Source: Comamonas sp.
Lineage (GTDB): Bacteria > Pseudomonadota > Gammaproteobacteria > Burkholderiales > Burkholderiaceae_C
DNA length: 64,000 bases
Direction: 5' to 3'
Assembly (NCBI GenBank): GCA_021166775.1
Contig: JAJPEQ010000013.1
Span: 372,001 to 436,000, forward strand
A program made the position numbers and the translations under genes. This document shows positions 26,253 through 35,577 of this stretch, one piece after another (positions within the stretch are counted from its first letter, which is position 1; each line of letters begins with the position of its first letter). Under the pieces are notes generated by a model that did no database searches, was not told the origin of the DNA, and was given only the letters and a program-made list of their open reading frames with translations.

Positions 26253-27455
26253 ATGCCCATCCCGTTTGCCCGCCGCCTCGACAACGTAGAAACCTCGGCC
26301 ATCCGTGAACTCTTCAAGCTGCTGGGCAAGCCCGGCATCATCAGCTTTGCCGGAGGCTTTCCCGACAGCGCGATGTTCGACGTGCAGGGCATACGCGAAG
26401 CCGTCAACGGCGTGCTGGCCGACGAGCCGGGCGATGCGCTGCAATATGGCGCGACGGAAGGCTATTCGGCCCTGCGCGAACAGCTCGCGCATTTCATGGC
26501 GTCCAAGGGCGCATCGGGCGTGGCTCCGCAGGATTTGATCGTGACCACTGGCAGTCAGCAGGCGCTCGATCTGATCGGCAAGACGCTGATCGACCCGGGA
26601 GACAGGGTCATCGTCGAGGGGCCGACTTTCCTTGCGACGATCCAGTGCTTTCGCCTCTACGGTGCGGATCTGGTGAGCGCGCCGATCGACGGCAACGGCG
26701 TGGACGTCGATCGGCTGGAGCAGCTCATCGTCGAGCATCGGCCCAAGCTCGTGTACCTGATTCCGACCTTCGGCAACCCCAGCGGCGCCATGCTCAGCCT
26801 GGAGCGCAGGAAACGCGTGCTGGAGCTGGCCGTCAAGTACCAGACCGTGGTGGTGGAGGATGACCCTTATGGCGAACTCTATTTCGGGGATGCGCCGCCC
26901 CCCAGCCTGCTCGCGCTCTGCGCTCAGGTGGCCGGCAGCCGCGAGCTGCTGGTGCATTGCGGCTCGCTCAGCAAGGTGCTCTCGCCCGGCCTGCGCGTGG
27001 GCTGGATGATTGCGCCGCCCGAACTGCTGGCCAGGGTCACGATGTGCAAGCAGTTCAGCGACGCGCACACCAGCACCTTTGCCCAGGCCACGGCAGCCCG
27101 GTATCTCCAGGCGGGGCGCATGCCGGCCACGCTCGCGCGCGTGCGCGCCGTTTATGCGCAAAGAGCAGGGATCATGTGCGAGGCGCTGCGTGCCGAACTG
27201 GGTGAAGCGGTCACGTTCGTCGAGCCTCGTGGCGGGCTCTTCGTCTGGGCGCGTCTGACGGGTGCGGGCGGCAAGGTCGCGGACGGCAAGTTGTTTGCCC
27301 GCAAGGCCATCGAGCAGGGTGTGGCCTTCGTGCCCGGGGCGCCGTTTTATTGTTCCCAACCCGACACCGCCACGCTGCGGCTGTCGTTTGCCACGGCGGA
27401 TCCGGACAAGATTCGCGAGGGCATGGCACGACTGGGCCGGGCACTGGTGGCCTGA
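26253..27455 (+). CDS. PLP-dependent aminotransferase, 2-aminoadipate/MocR-catalytic-domain type
   Basis: The 400-residue protein is a fold-type I aminotransferase. The PLP lysine is Lys241 in GSLSKVLSPGLRVGW, with GNPSG near 174-178 and DDPYGEL near 203-209. The N-terminal ISFAGGFPDSAMFD is characteristic of the LysN/2-aminoadipate and multi-substrate aminotransferases that resemble the catalytic half of MocR/PdxR proteins, but no DNA-binding domain is attached. It is followed by slyX after 5 bases. Likely substrates are branched-chain, aromatic or 2-aminoadipate amino acids. Confidence 0.88.
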   Translation: MPIPFARRLDNVETSAIRELFKLLGKPGIISFAGGFPDSAMFDVQGIREAVNGVLADEPGDALQYGATEGYSALREQLAHFMASKGASGVAPQDLIVTTGSQQALDLIGKTLIDPGDRVIVEGPTFLATIQCFRLYGADLVSAPIDGNGVDVDRLEQLIVEHRPKLVYLIPTFGNPSGAMLSLERRKRVLELAVKYQTVVVEDDPYGELYFGDAPPPSLLALCAQVAGSRELLVHCGSLSKVLSPGLRVGWMIAPPELLARVTMCKQFSDAHTSTFAQATAARYLQAGRMPATLARVRAVYAQRAGIMCEALRAELGEAVTFVEPRGGLFVWARLTGAGGKVADGKLFARKAIEQGVAFVPGAPFYCSQPDTATLRLSFATADPDKIREGMARLGRALVA

Positions 27456-27460
27456 AGAGC

Positions 27461-27673
27461 ATGAGCGATGTGCAAAAGCGCCTTGAGGCGCTGGAAGTCA
27501 AGGCGGTCTTTGCCGAAGACCTGCTGGAGCAGTTGAATCTGACGATCTACCGGCAGCGGCAGGACATTGAGCGGCTGCAACTGCAGATGGCTCAATTGCG
27601 CCAGCAGTTGCAGGACAGTGGTGGGCCTGCGGCTCAGCGCGATCTCCGGAGCGAGATACCGCCGCACTATTGA
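27461..27673 (+). CDS. slyX: SlyX-family protein
   Basis: The 70-residue product is a short coiled-coil protein (heptads over about residues 5-50) ending in PPHY, the mark of SlyX. The function is unknown; in E. coli slyX lies next to the prolyl isomerase gene slyD. Here it starts 5 bases after the aminotransferase stop codon and is probably co-transcribed with it. Confidence 0.88.
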   Translation: MSDVQKRLEALEVKAVFAEDLLEQLNLTIYRQRQDIERLQLQMAQLRQQLQDSGGPAAQRDLRSEIPPHY

Positions 27674-27746
27674 CCAGCTGCCGGTGGAGGATTTGGCAGC
27701 TCAATAAAATGCACGCGAAATGACACTTTACGCGTGGACCTAGCGC

Positions 27747-28217
27747 ATGCATCTGACACAGTGGACCGATTACGCGCTGCGTGTGCTGATGTACTGCGCC
27801 GCGTACGAAAACCGTGACCAGCCGGTGACGATCAGCGAGATCGCACAGGCCCACGGGATTTCACGCAGCCATCTCACCAAGATCGTGCGTCAGCTCGCGG
27901 CATTGGAGCTGCTCGATACGTCGCGCGGGCGCGGTGGCGGCATGCGCCTGATGCGCCCGCCGTCGGACATCGTGGTCGGTGCCGTGGTGCGCGCCACCGA
28001 GACGAACTTCGAGATGGTGGAGTGCTTTGGCAGCGATCACAGCACCTGCCGCATCAGCAGCAACTGCAATCTCAAAGGCGTGTTCGACCGCGCGACGCGC
28101 AGTTACCTGGCCGTCCTTGACGGGGTCACGCTGGCGGATCTGGTGCCGGTGCGCGCCGTGCCTACCAGCCACAGCGCACGCCGCGTGGTCATTCCCGGCG
28201 TGCCCGTGGCGCCATAG
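27747..28217 (+). CDS. nsrR: Rrf2-family iron-sulfur regulator, NsrR-like
   Basis: The 156-residue protein is an Rrf2-type winged-helix regulator (MHLTQWTDYALRVLMY start, recognition helix around SRSHLTKIVRQL). Three cysteines at 93, 101 and 107 are spaced C-x7-C-x5-C, the arrangement of the 4Fe-4S NO sensor NsrR in Bacillus. NsrR represses NO-detoxification genes such as hmp until NO damages the cluster. No such target is adjacent; the neighbours are slyX and the convergent antiporter operon. The two hemerythrin genes near 13-14.6 kb are possible but unproved targets. Confidence 0.82.
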   Translation: MHLTQWTDYALRVLMYCAAYENRDQPVTISEIAQAHGISRSHLTKIVRQLAALELLDTSRGRGGGMRLMRPPSDIVVGAVVRATETNFEMVECFGSDHSTCRISSNCNLKGVFDRATRSYLAVLDGVTLADLVPVRAVPTSHSARRVVIPGVPVAP

Positions 28218-28243
28218 CACGGCAGAGCGGCTGGCGGGGTGTC

Positions 28244-28627
28244 TCAGCGGCCCTGTGATGGATGGGCGGCGCCTTCTTGCGGTGACACCTGGCCGCTCAG
28301 GCTTGCCGGAACGGCGGCTGCGGCGCGGCGCGCGCGGAACAGGGCCGCACGCATCAGGAAGATGCTCGTGATGGGAACGGTCGTGGCCAGGAAGAGCGCG
28401 ATGAGGTACAGGCGCAGCGGCGCCGTGCCATCCTGCCACCAGAAAAAGGCAAACGCGCCGTGCAGGATGCACCAGCACGCTAGCGTCGCAATTGTGGCTG
28501 GCGGGTGCATCCGCGCGAAAAAACCGGGCAGTGTGAGCAGGCCCGCGGAGCCGGTGAGTGCAATGGCGGCGCCCAGTAGCACCAGAGCGGAAGTCAAGGC
28601 GTCCAGCCATAGTGGCATCGTGCTCAT
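28244..28627 (-). CDS. phaG: Multisubunit cation/H+ antiporter subunit G
   Basis: The 127-residue membrane protein has three helices and the MnhG/PhaG signature GLLTLPGFFARMHPPA. It is the last gene of a six-gene Pha/Mrp operon and overlaps subunit F as ATGA. Mrp/Pha complexes exchange Na+ or K+ for protons across the inner membrane and support pH and salt tolerance. The C-terminal tail beyond about residue 105 is Ala/Arg rich and outside the conserved domain. Confidence 0.88.
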   Translation of the reverse strand: MSTMPLWLDALTSALVLLGAAIALTGSAGLLTLPGFFARMHPPATIATLACWCILHGAFAFFWWQDGTAPLRLYLIALFLATTVPITSIFLMRAALFRARRAAAAVPASLSGQVSPQEGAAHPSQGR

Positions 28628-28905
28628 TCGATGACCTCCCCGCGCAGAAGAAACTTCGCCAGCGCCGTGCTGCCGAGGAAACCGAGCAGGGCAACAAGCA
28701 GCGCGGCTTCGAAGTAGGCGGTGCTGTCCCAATGCATGCACAGCACCAGGACCAGCAGCGTGGCGTTCAGGTACATCGCGTCCAGCGCCAGCACGCGGTC
28801 CTGCGCCGTAGGCCCCCGCAGCATGCGCACGAGACAGAGCAGCATGGCCAGAACCAGCATGCCCATGGCCAGCGGCGTGGCCCACGCAAGCAAGGGGGGG
28901 GTCAT
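28624..28905 (-). CDS. phaF: Multisubunit cation/H+ antiporter subunit F
   Basis: The 93-residue protein has three transmembrane helices and the MnhF/PhaF core RMLRGPTAQDRVLALDAM. The genes on both sides overlap it by 4 bases, so translation is coupled. Its assignment rests on this motif, size and operon position. Confidence 0.88.
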   Translation of the reverse strand: MTPPLLAWATPLAMGMLVLAMLLCLVRMLRGPTAQDRVLALDAMYLNATLLVLVLCMHWDSTAYFEAALLVALLGFLGSTALAKFLLRGEVIE

Positions 28906-29393
28906 GATTCGAAAATCTCCATCAACGGGCGTTCGTAGTGTGCCTTCACGTGGGCGATGATCGCCCGGGGATCCGCGACTTCGAGCACGTGCAGCATCAG
29001 CACGGAGCGATCCAGAGAAATTTCCGCCCAGACGGTGCCGGGCGTGATGCACACGATCATCGCCAGCACGGCCAGCGCGTTGGGATTGCGCATGTGCAGT
29101 GGAATTTCAACGAACCCGGCCGGGTGTGGCCTGTGACCCGGGCGCAGCAGATAGCGCAGAACGGCCAGATTCGAGCGGGTGGTGTCAGCCACCACCTGCA
29201 GGCACAGCCTGAGTATCGTGATCGGGTGGCGCACGCGCACCCGCCGCGGACGCAGGCCTTGCAGCATCAGCGGCAATCCCAGCCCCAGCAGCAATGCGAT
29301 CAGCAGCTGCCCCCGGCCCCACCCGGGGTGCAGCAGCAGCCAGACGGCGAACAAGCCGATGCTGACCAGCGGCGCTGGAAAAAGGCGCTTCAT
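28902..29393 (-). CDS. phaE: Multisubunit cation/H+ antiporter subunit E
   Basis: The 163-residue protein has N-terminal membrane helices and a C-terminal cytoplasmic domain with MIVCITPGTVWAEIS, the MnhE/PhaE hallmark. It overlaps subunits D and F by 4 bases each. This subunit is needed for assembly of the antiporter in studied systems. Confidence 0.88.
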   Translation of the reverse strand: MKRLFPAPLVSIGLFAVWLLLHPGWGRGQLLIALLLGLGLPLMLQGLRPRRVRVRHPITILRLCLQVVADTTRSNLAVLRYLLRPGHRPHPAGFVEIPLHMRNPNALAVLAMIVCITPGTVWAEISLDRSVLMLHVLEVADPRAIIAHVKAHYERPLMEIFES

Positions 29394-31069
29394 CGGGCAG
29401 GCGTTCCCACGGGTTGAGCCGACAGAATGCCACCCACGTAGGCCGCGGGCGCGTGCAGGGCCTGCGCTGCCAGCGTGGTGTAGCGCATGGCGGGCCCGGC
29501 GCAGAGGGTCAGGGTGATGCAGGCCACCAGAAGTGCCGTGATCGGCAGACCCTCCAGCACCCGAAGCTGCGGCGGGCTCCTGTCGTGCGCAGACCAGAAC
29601 TGGCGCATGCCCACACGCGTCAACGCCGTCAGGGTGGCCAGCCCGGTGGACAGCATCAGGATCAGGAGCAGCCAGATCATTGCCGGGGGGGGCGCGCTCG
29701 GCAGGCCCTTGGCGTCCAAACCGGCGAGAGTGGCCGAAAGCATCGCGAATTTGCCGATGAAGCCCGACAACGGGGGCAGCCCCGCCATCACGAGCGTGCT
29801 GAGCAGGAACGCCAGGCCCAGAAAAGCCGTGACGCCCTGAATGGCGCGGCCGACGACGATTTGCTGCTCGTCGTCCAGGTTGAAATTTTCGCTGGGCAGC
29901 AGCTCGGGTGTGAGAAAGGGGGCGTCGTCACGTTCATGGGGCGCCGTGCTTGCCCCGTCGTTGCGCCAGCGCCTGATGAGATCGGCCAGCAGGAAAAGGC
30001 AGGCCACCGCCCAGGTCGAGCCTGGCAGGTAGTACATCAGCCCGGCCGTGACCATGGGAGAGCCCATCCCGAGCGCGGCCAACAGCGTGCCTGAGGACAG
30101 GATGGCGGCGTGGCCCGCAAGCTTGCTGAGGTGCTGCGAGGCCAGCATGCCGATGGCTCCGAAGGCCATCGTGAGCATGCCGACGCCACTCAGGTACACG
30201 CTGCCCCATTGCGCGGACTCACCGGCGGTGTCGCCAAACCAGAGCGGCCACAGCCTGAGCAGTGCGTAAACGCCGACCTTGGTGAGCACGGCAAACAGCG
30301 CGCCCACGGGCGCCACTGCAGCGGCGTAGGCAGGCACGAGCCAGAAATTGAGCGGCCACGCGCCTGCCTTGATCAGGAAGGCCACGGCCAGAATGGCCGC
30401 GCCTGCGTGCAGCAGGCCCCGGTGCGCCTCGGGTAGAGCCGTGATGGCCCGGGCAATGTCGGCCATGTTCAGTGTGCCCGTGATCCCGTAGAGCACGGCG
30501 GCCCCGATGAGGAACAGCGACGATGCGGCAAGGTTGATCGCGATGTAGTGCAGGCCCGATTGCACCCGGGCTTGCCCGGAGCCATGCAGCAGCAGGCCGT
30601 AGGAGGCTGCCAGCAGGATTTCAAAAAAGACGAAGAGATTGAACAGGTCCGCCGTCAGAAAGGCTCCAGAGAGCCCCATGAGCTGGAACTGGAATAGCAC
30701 GTGAAACAGCACCCCGGCACGATGCCAGCGCGCACAGGCAAAGACCACGCTCGCGAGGGCCACGATGCTGCTGGTCACGAGCATCAGCGCCGACAGACGA
30801 TCCAGCGCCAGCACGATCCCGAACGATGCAGGCCAGTTGCCCGGCAGATAGACGCCCACGGTTTGGGTCGTGCCTTCGTCGCTCCAGTTCAGCAAGGCCA
30901 CGGCGACCAGCAGGCCGAGGGCCGTGGAGCCGATGTTCACGGTCATCTTCAGGCGCTCGCGCTCCTCGCGCACCAGCAGCAGCAGGGCTGCCGTCGCCAG
31001 GGGCAGCGCGATGGGCGCCAGCATCAGGTGCGGCATCAGCGAGGAAATGAGCTGCCGTGCGTCGTTCAT
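29390..31069 (-). CDS. phaD: Multisubunit cation/H+ antiporter subunit D
   Basis: The 559-residue protein has about 14 transmembrane helices and belongs to the NuoL/M/N and MrpA/D proton-channel family. FVFFEILLAASYGLLLHG near residue 145 holds the key glutamate, and the lysine in FLIKAGAWPLNFWLVPAY is the second proton-path residue. A loop of about 40 residues (near 390-430) is charged and less conserved. It overlaps subunits C and E by 4 bases. Confidence 0.93.
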   Translation of the reverse strand: MNDARQLISSLMPHLMLAPIALPLATAALLLLVREERERLKMTVNIGSTALGLLVAVALLNWSDEGTTQTVGVYLPGNWPASFGIVLALDRLSALMLVTSSIVALASVVFACARWHRAGVLFHVLFQFQLMGLSGAFLTADLFNLFVFFEILLAASYGLLLHGSGQARVQSGLHYIAINLAASSLFLIGAAVLYGITGTLNMADIARAITALPEAHRGLLHAGAAILAVAFLIKAGAWPLNFWLVPAYAAAVAPVGALFAVLTKVGVYALLRLWPLWFGDTAGESAQWGSVYLSGVGMLTMAFGAIGMLASQHLSKLAGHAAILSSGTLLAALGMGSPMVTAGLMYYLPGSTWAVACLFLLADLIRRWRNDGASTAPHERDDAPFLTPELLPSENFNLDDEQQIVVGRAIQGVTAFLGLAFLLSTLVMAGLPPLSGFIGKFAMLSATLAGLDAKGLPSAPPPAMIWLLLILMLSTGLATLTALTRVGMRQFWSAHDRSPPQLRVLEGLPITALLVACITLTLCAGPAMRYTTLAAQALHAPAAYVGGILSAQPVGTPAR

Positions 31070-31437
31070 GGGGGGGTGGCGAGTTCGGTCGCTTCGGCAT
31101 CCGGGCCGTCCACGTGATCGGTGCCCGCCATTCCGCGAAGGGCCAGCAGGATCACCAGAAAGAGCGCGGTCATCGCGAATCCGATCACGATGGCCGTGAG
31201 CACGAGCGCCTGCGGCAAGGGGTCGGCGTAGTGCAGCAGGTCCAGAGCCTTGTCCGCGCTCAGGATGGGAGGCTTGCCCTGCGCGAGGCCCAGGCGCGCC
31301 GTCGAAAAAATGAAAAGATTGACGGCATAGGACAACAGGCTCAACCCCATGATCACCTGGAACGTCCGTGGCCTGAGCACGAGCCAGACGCCGCAACTCG
31401 TCAGGACCCCGATGGAAAGCGCCAGGACGAGCTCCAT
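31066..31437 (-). CDS. phaC: Multisubunit cation/H+ antiporter subunit C
   Basis: The 123-residue protein has three helices and resembles NuoK and MnhC, with LLSYAVNLFIF and DPLPQALVLTAIVIGFAMTA, the family signature. Its ATG shares one base with the stop of the fused AB subunit (TGATG). In this context the symbol phaC means an antiporter subunit, not polyhydroxyalkanoate synthase. Confidence 0.92.
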   Translation of the reverse strand: MELVLALSIGVLTSCGVWLVLRPRTFQVIMGLSLLSYAVNLFIFSTARLGLAQGKPPILSADKALDLLHYADPLPQALVLTAIVIGFAMTALFLVILLALRGMAGTDHVDGPDAEATELATPP

Positions 31438-34361
31438 CACGCGGCTCCCGGGTCGCGGTTGCCATCGCGCGCGGCAAGAAGGTGCGCGTGGTGGCGGTGA
31501 CTGCGCACGGACTGGTGCGCGATGGCCGTGAGCATCAGCAAGGTGGCGCCGATCACCAGCAGCGCCACGCCGGCATCGAAGAAAAGCGCGCTCGCCACAT
31601 GGACCTCGCCCAGCCACGCAAGCTGCAAATGCACCACGTGGCTGGTGAGGAAGGGGTAGCCGACGACGAGGGAGCCCAGGCCCGTCATTAACGCCAGCAG
31701 CAGTCCGATGGCCATCCAGCGTTCGGGCAGCACCCTCACGTGCGATTCCACCCAGACCGTGCCCGAGATCAGGTATTGCACGATCAAGCCGAGTGAGAAG
31801 ACCAGCCCAGCGACGAAGCCACCGCCCGCGTCGTCATGGCCGCGGAGGAAGAGGTGGATGGCCACGAGCGCGGTGAACGGCAGCAGCAGCCGCGCCAGGA
31901 CGGCGGGAACCATCAGATAACCGATGGCGGCGTCAGCGGCATCGCGTGGGTTGAGCAGGTCGGTCTGCAGATCGGCGGGCAGGGCGCGCTGCTGTGGCGG
32001 CAGATCCATGGCTTCGCGCGCGGGGCGAAAGCGGCGCAGCAAGGCGTAAATGGTGGTCGCGACGATGCCGAGCACGACGATTTCGCCGAAGGTGTCAAAG
32101 CCCCGGAAATCCACCAGCATCACGTTGACGACATTGGCACCGCCGCCCAGCGGCCCGGCGTTTTCCAGAAAGAACGTGGAAGCGCCGCTGATGAAATCGC
32201 GGCTCATGAGCGCGTAGGCCAGCCAGGCCATACCCAAGCCGCTGAGGCAGGCGATGACGCCATCGCTCGCGCGCCGCGCGCGGGTGCGCAGCGCCTCCGC
32301 GCGGGCGTCGCGGAGATCTTCGATCCGCTGTGGCAGCCAGCGCAGGCCGAGCAGCATCAGGATCGTCGTCGCGAATTCCACGGCCAACTGGGTGAGCGCG
32401 AGGTCGGGCGCCGAAAACCAGAGGAAGGTGAGCGTCGTGCACAGGCCCGTGCCACCCAACAGCATCAGCGCTGCCAGCCGATGGTATTTGGCTTGCGAGG
32501 CTGCGGCAAGCGCGCAGAGGGCGCCTGTCAACCACAAGATGATGAAGACTGCGGACGGAGGTTGGCTACCGCGTTCGCCCAGATGCGCGGCGGTGGACCA
32601 CAGCGGCAATGTGGCGGCCGACAGGGCCGCCAGGACGATCCAGCGCATCTGCCACTGCAGCCGCCGCGTTCCTGCGTACCGACGTCCGGCGCGGGCGCCG
32701 CGGGTGATGGCGATGGTCAGGCGGTCGAACCACCAGCTGCCGTTCAGGCTCGCTGTTCTCACCCTGACCGCCATGCCGGCGTCCTTGCGCAGGAACGAAC
32801 CGTAGATCGCGATGCCCATCAGCGTCGCGATCACGCTCATCGCCAGCGGAGCTGTCAGACCGTGCCAGACGGACAGACTGTAGATCGGCAGAACACCGCC
32901 GACGACGGGCCGGGCCGCCGCCGCCAGGGCCGGGCCGACGGACCATTGCGGAAATATTCCCACCACCAGGCAGATGGCCACGAGCAGCTCGACCGGGACC
33001 CGCATCCAGCGCGTGGGCTCGTGCGGTGTGCGTGGCAGGTCGCGGGCCACGGGGCCGAAGAACACCGATGCGATGAGCCGCAGCGAGTACGCCACGCTGA
33101 ACATGCCGGCGATCGTCGCGGCGATGGGCAGCAGTGTGTGCATGGCCGGTGACGCGTCGAGGAAAACGGTTTCGGCGAAGAACATTTCCTTGGAAAGAAA
33201 TCCGTTGAGCAGCGGCACACCCGCCATCGCCGCGGCCGCCACCATGGCGAGCGTGGCGGTGATCGGCATCATGTGGCGCAGACCCGAGAGCTGGTGCATG
33301 TCCCGTGTGCCGCTTTCGTGGTCGACGATGCCCGCAGCCATGAAGAGCGAGGCCTTGAAAGTCGCGTGGTTCATGACGTGAAAGACGGCAGCGACGGCGG
33401 CCAGAGCGCTGTTCAGACCCAGCAGCAGCGTGATGAGCCCCAGATGCGAAATGGTGGAATAGGCCAGCACGCCCTTGATGTCGCGCTGGAACATGGCTGC
33501 CAGGCCGCCCATCAGCAGCGTGGCCAGGCCGACCCCGCCCACCCACCAGAACCAGGTGGCTGTGCCTCCCATGACCGGCCACAGGCGTGCCAGGAGAAAG
33601 ACGCCGGCCTTGACCATGGTGGCCGAGTGCAGATAACTCGACACGGGCGTGGGGGCCGCCATGGCATGGGGCAGCCAGAAGTGAAACGGGAACTGCGCGC
33701 TCTTGGTGAACGCGCCCAGCAGCAACAGCGCGAGCGTGACGTCATACAGTGGGTGCTCGCGCACGCGATGGCCTGCCGCCAGGGTCGCGTCCAGCGTGTA
33801 GCTGCCGACGATATGCCCCAGCAGCAGCATGGCGGCGAGCAGCGCCAGTCCGCCGATGGCTGTGACCGTGAGCGCCATGCGCGCACCGCGGCGGGCATCG
33901 CTGCGGTGGTGCCAGTAGCCGATGAGCAAAAAGGAGAAGAAACTGGTCAGCTCCCAGAAAAAGACGAGCTGGATCAGGTTGCCGGCCACCACCACTCCGG
34001 CCATGGCGCCCATGAAGGCGAGCAGGAATGAAAAGAAGCGCGGCACGGGGTCGGTGGGCGACATGTAGTAGCGCGCATACAGCACAACCAATGCACCGAT
34101 GCCGAAGACCAGCATGCAGAACATCCAGGCGAAGCCATCGACCCGCATGATCGGATTCAGCCCAAGCTCGGGCAGCCAGCTCAGTTCGGTCTCGACCACG
34201 CCCCCGTGGGCGATGGCCGGGAACAGCAACGCGGTCTGCACCGCGCACCACAGGGCCGTCAGACCCGCGAGAATGGACTCGATGTTGCGTGCGTTCGCGG
34301 GCAACACCGCCGCCACCAGGCTGGCCGTGAAGGGCAGGAGAATGAGGAGCCACAATGACAT
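31437..34361 (-). CDS. phaAB: Multisubunit cation/H+ antiporter fused subunits A and B
   Basis: The 974-residue protein joins MrpA (about residues 1-770) with the MrpB domain (about 830-970), the PhaAB fusion type known from rhizobia and other proteobacteria. The MrpA part shows FFWELTSFFSFLLIGYW with the proton-path glutamate, AQFPFHFWLPHAMAAPTPV, and the C-terminal MrpA extension LTQLAVEFATTILMLLGL; the B part has GGGFVAGLVFSLGL. It is the first gene of the operon. TAGAAT lies 7 bases before the ATG, so the promoter may give a nearly leaderless mRNA, or it is read from lapB upstream. Confidence 0.93.
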   Translation of the reverse strand: MSLWLLILLPFTASLVAAVLPANARNIESILAGLTALWCAVQTALLFPAIAHGGVVETELSWLPELGLNPIMRVDGFAWMFCMLVFGIGALVVLYARYYMSPTDPVPRFFSFLLAFMGAMAGVVVAGNLIQLVFFWELTSFFSFLLIGYWHHRSDARRGARMALTVTAIGGLALLAAMLLLGHIVGSYTLDATLAAGHRVREHPLYDVTLALLLLGAFTKSAQFPFHFWLPHAMAAPTPVSSYLHSATMVKAGVFLLARLWPVMGGTATWFWWVGGVGLATLLMGGLAAMFQRDIKGVLAYSTISHLGLITLLLGLNSALAAVAAVFHVMNHATFKASLFMAAGIVDHESGTRDMHQLSGLRHMMPITATLAMVAAAAMAGVPLLNGFLSKEMFFAETVFLDASPAMHTLLPIAATIAGMFSVAYSLRLIASVFFGPVARDLPRTPHEPTRWMRVPVELLVAICLVVGIFPQWSVGPALAAAARPVVGGVLPIYSLSVWHGLTAPLAMSVIATLMGIAIYGSFLRKDAGMAVRVRTASLNGSWWFDRLTIAITRGARAGRRYAGTRRLQWQMRWIVLAALSAATLPLWSTAAHLGERGSQPPSAVFIILWLTGALCALAAASQAKYHRLAALMLLGGTGLCTTLTFLWFSAPDLALTQLAVEFATTILMLLGLRWLPQRIEDLRDARAEALRTRARRASDGVIACLSGLGMAWLAYALMSRDFISGASTFFLENAGPLGGGANVVNVMLVDFRGFDTFGEIVVLGIVATTIYALLRRFRPAREAMDLPPQQRALPADLQTDLLNPRDAADAAIGYLMVPAVLARLLLPFTALVAIHLFLRGHDDAGGGFVAGLVFSLGLIVQYLISGTVWVESHVRVLPERWMAIGLLLALMTGLGSLVVGYPFLTSHVVHLQLAWLGEVHVASALFFDAGVALLVIGATLLMLTAIAHQSVRSHRHHAHLLAARDGNRDPGAA

Positions 34362-34410
34362 CGCGCTCCGATTCTAGGGGGCGTGGCGCGTCGGCATTTC
34401 TCGCGTGCTT

Positions 34411-35577
34411 TCAGAGTTCTTCGACGCGCCGCGGTGGATAGCTGTCCCAGCTCTGGCAGCCGGGGCATTGCCAGAAGTGTTGCAACGCCTCGAACCCGCA
34501 GGCCGCGCAGCGGTAGCGGGTCAGGGGCTTGGCGGCCTGATCGAGTGCCCTCTGGATCGCGGGGTGGCGCTCTTCGTGGCTCAGCGTTTCATGCGCGAGC
34601 CACTTGGCAGCCACCACGAGCGATGGTTCGTGGTTCAGATAGTCGGCGTACCAGCTTTGCGCCTGCACCGTGTCTTGCCCGGTGGGTTTGGCGGCTTGCT
34701 GCAGAGCCACGATGGCATCGAGCACGTCGAGCGAGACCTGGTCACGGTAGTGCGCTTGCAGCAGCGCTGCCACGCTGGCCTGTTCGTGGCAGGCGTTGGC
34801 GGCCTCTACCATCAGGCCGGCAGCCAGGGGCAGGGCAGTGGGTGCAGCCCTGGCCAGTTCCGTGAGCGTGCGCAGTGCGTCCTCGTGCTCGCCCTGCTGC
34901 AATTGCAGGCGCGCCAGTTCCAGCCTGGCGCGGGGCGCGCCGGGCGCGGTGGCGATCGCCTGGCCGAGCAGGGTGCGTGCCGCCGCGATGTCGCCGTGCG
35001 CGCGCCGCAGCTGGGCTTGCTCGCACAGGTAATGTGCCTGGCGCTGGCTGAAGTCGCCCTGATGCGCGTCCTGCATGCGCTGGGCAATGGTGCTGGCCTG
35101 GGTCCAGTCATGCGAGCGCTCGTAGATCGTCAGGAGGGCCAGCCGCGCCTGCGTCTCGAAGGGCGTGCCTTCCAGGCGCCGCAAGGCGTCTTCCGCGCGG
35201 TCCAGCAGCCCGGCTTTGAGGTAGTCCAGTGCCAGCCCGTGCTGGGCACGTTCACGATCGGTGCGGCTCAGGTCGTCGCGCGAGAGCAGGTGTTCGTGCA
35301 CCCGCACGGCACGGTTGTACTCGCCGCGGCGGCGAAACAGATTGCCCAGGGCGAAGTGCAGTTCCGTGGTTTCCGGGTCGTTCTGCACGGCCTCGATGAA
35401 GGCGTCGATGGCTTGATCCTGCTGCTCGTTGAGCAGGTAGTTGAGCCCCTTGAAATAGGCCTTGGGCGCGCGCCGACTATCCGCCCGCAACTGGCGCTGG
35501 TCCAGCCGCGAGGCGAACCAGCCGAAGACAAACGCCAGAGGCAGGCCGATCAGCAGCCAGCTCGGGTCAAATTCCAT
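34411..35577 (-). CDS. lapB: Lipopolysaccharide assembly protein LapB (YciM)
   Basis: LapB controls LpxC turnover by FtsH and so balances LPS synthesis. The 388-residue protein has one N-terminal membrane helix (about 6-22), many TPR repeats (about 45-330) and a C-terminal rubredoxin-like metal knuckle (YRCAACGF and CPGC near 360-378). Its start overlaps the end of lapA by 11 bases. ftsH lies 20 kb away in the same window. Confidence 0.94.
   Translation of the reverse strand: MEFDPSWLLIGLPLAFVFGWFASRLDQRQLRADSRRAPKAYFKGLNYLLNEQQDQAIDAFIEAVQNDPETTELHFALGNLFRRRGEYNRAVRVHEHLLSRDDLSRTDRERAQHGLALDYLKAGLLDRAEDALRRLEGTPFETQARLALLTIYERSHDWTQASTIAQRMQDAHQGDFSQRQAHYLCEQAQLRRAHGDIAAARTLLGQAIATAPGAPRARLELARLQLQQGEHEDALRTLTELARAAPTALPLAAGLMVEAANACHEQASVAALLQAHYRDQVSLDVLDAIVALQQAAKPTGQDTVQAQSWYADYLNHEPSLVVAAKWLAHETLSHEERHPAIQRALDQAAKPLTRYRCAACGFEALQHFWQCPGCQSWDSYPPRRVEEL

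Noticed and set aside
27693-27721. Promoter for the NsrR-like gene (TTGGCA-N17-CGAAAT)
   Set aside because: The -10 box matches at only three positions, and the upstream slyX gene could supply read-through; not reliable enough to list.
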